Origin: Silvimonas sp. JCM 19000
GTDB lineage: Bacteria > Pseudomonadota > Gammaproteobacteria > Burkholderiales > Chitinibacteraceae
Reading direction: 5' to 3'
DNA: 8,755 nucleotides
NCBI GenBank assembly: GCA_001313065.1
Contig: BBFD01000175.1
Span: forward strand, 1 to 8,755
Position 1 is the first letter of the stretch, and each line of letters begins with the position of its first letter. Below the pieces are notes generated by a model, which searched no databases, was not told where the DNA came from, and was given only the letters and a program-made list of their open reading frames with translations. Position numbers and translations under genes: made by a program. Positions 7,831 to 8,755 of the stretch are shown one piece after another.

Positions 7831-8755
7831 GCGGGCAACCCCGCTTGTTTTAGCCATTGCAACGCCACCGCAGCCGCCGCGGGTTGCCGTGCCGCCCGCG
7901 CAGTCGCCAGCAGGATGCGCGCATCGGCCATTTCTTTTTTGCACTTGCCAGTTGGCTTGCGCCAGTTTGAGCGCTGCTTCGGGTTGCTTTAATAGATAGA
8001 GGCGAAACATGGCTTCCTCGCGCAGATGCACCCGATCGCCGCGCGCGGCAGCGGCGGCAAAGCGCGCGTTCAGGTCGGTGATATGCCCGGCCAGGGCGTC
8101 AGCGTGTGTTTGTTGTTCCGCCAGCGCCAGACGCAGCAGCAGATTGTCATTGCGGGTATCGCTGGCCAGCAGCGTTTGCACTTCGGCCCCGCGCTGCCGG
8201 CTGAGCAGAAAATCCGCCCACGCGGTTTTGAGATAAGCGTCGTCCGGACTGGCCGCCCGCCCGGCGCGCAAAGCTTGCTCGGCCAGGTGGGCATCACCGC
8301 GCAACTGGCGGCTTCGCCCAGGCTGGCCCAGACCCAGGCGCTGACGCCGTGGCTATCCGGCGCCTGGGGCGCAGCCGTTGCAACAGCGCTACGCCCTGCT
8401 GCGGCTGGCCGCTGACCACCAGAATATTGGCAAGGCACACGCCGGCGATCACGGCATCCTGCATCACCAGCCCGCCGCAGCTTTGCCTGGCCTCGGCGTA
8501 GCGCGCTTGCACTTGCAGGATGCTGGCGCGCATCAACAAGGCTTCGGCATTGCCGGGGCTGCTTTGCATCACCTGGTCGAGATCGGCCAACGCCAGATCA
8601 AACTGGTGGTTGCTCTGGCGGATGCTGGCGCGCAGCAACAAGGCCAGCGGCGGCGACGGTGGCTGCACCAGCCACGGTTCGATCAAGGCATCGGCCTGAC
8701 CCAGATCGCGCGGGTCGCCGTCGCGGCGAAAGCGCTCCAGATGGGCCTGGGCCAG
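7827..8755 (-). CDS. TPR-repeat protein, C-terminal part (partial, frameshifted)
   Basis: About 309 residues are visible; the frame is open at the right edge, so the start is outside. The sequence is alpha-helical and alanine/leucine-rich, with TPR-like units such as PLALLLRASIRQSNHQFDLA then LADLDQVMQSSPGNAEALLM, which suggests a protein-interaction scaffold. Near the end are LLLRLALAEQQTHADALAGH and EEAMFRLYLLKQPEAALKLA. Breaks occur near 8368 and 8308 (one base lost each, restoring RPQAPDSHGVSAWVWASLGE then LRGDAHLAEQ) and at T6 7935-7940 (one extra, restoring WQVQKEMADARILLATARAA). It ends ALQWLKQAGLPA with TGA inside the start codon of the HupE/UreJ gene. I cannot tell from the visible part whether it has a signal peptide. 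Co-occurrence of TPR and HupE/UreJ genes points to a shared, still undefined membrane or envelope task. Confidence 0.85.

Noticed and set aside
1..8755. CRISPR array, transposon ends, tRNA or rRNA
   Set aside because: No regularly spaced direct repeats, no transposase motifs with terminal repeats and no tRNA-like or rRNA-like sequence were seen by eye on either strand.

Overview
The window is a GC-rich bacterial chromosome segment. Protein style, including a polar chemoreceptor, a MASE1-type hybrid kinase and a Pseudomonas/Neisseriales-like glucose-binding protein, suggests a betaproteobacterium. A Neisseriales member such as the Chitinibacteraceae or Chromobacteriaceae is my guess from style only; there is no rRNA or other marker to prove it.

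Layout from left to right. (1) Positions 1-2566, minus strand: a membrane-bound hybrid histidine kinase (MASE1-like sensor, HisKA, HATPase, two receiver domains), running off the left edge. (2) 2567-2910: an intergenic region rich in hairpins between two divergent genes. (3) 2911-3788, plus strand: a tandem-GNAT acetyltransferase. (4) 3758-4000, minus strand: a small single-pass membrane protein whose 3' end overlaps the acetyltransferase tail to tail. (5) 4158-6487, minus strand: one gene joining a chemoreceptor (two TM helices, HAMP, MCP signalling domain) to a nearly complete sugar ABC-transporter solute-binding protein at its C terminus, followed by an intrinsic terminator. (6) 6717-7830, minus strand: a HupE/UreJ-type membrane protein with an EF-hand-like loop, also followed by a terminator. 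(7) 7827-8755, minus strand: the C-terminal part of a TPR protein, overlapping the HupE/UreJ start by 4 nt (ATGA), so these two form an operon.

The main discovery candidate is item 5. The solute-binding module has no signal peptide of its own, continues in the same frame from the canonical end of the MCP domain, and by topology should lie in the cytoplasm. The receptor has practically no periplasmic domain. This looks like a chemoreceptor that reads an intracellular sugar (or sugar-like ligand) through a captured periplasmic-binding-protein fold.

A caution applies to every large gene. The reading frames are broken in about sixteen places, mostly by one extra base in A/T runs of six or more and by one lost base at short G/C runs. 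Conserved domains resume exactly in another frame each time, so this is probably base-calling error in a draft sequence rather than decay. I give each gene as one unit with corrected lengths.
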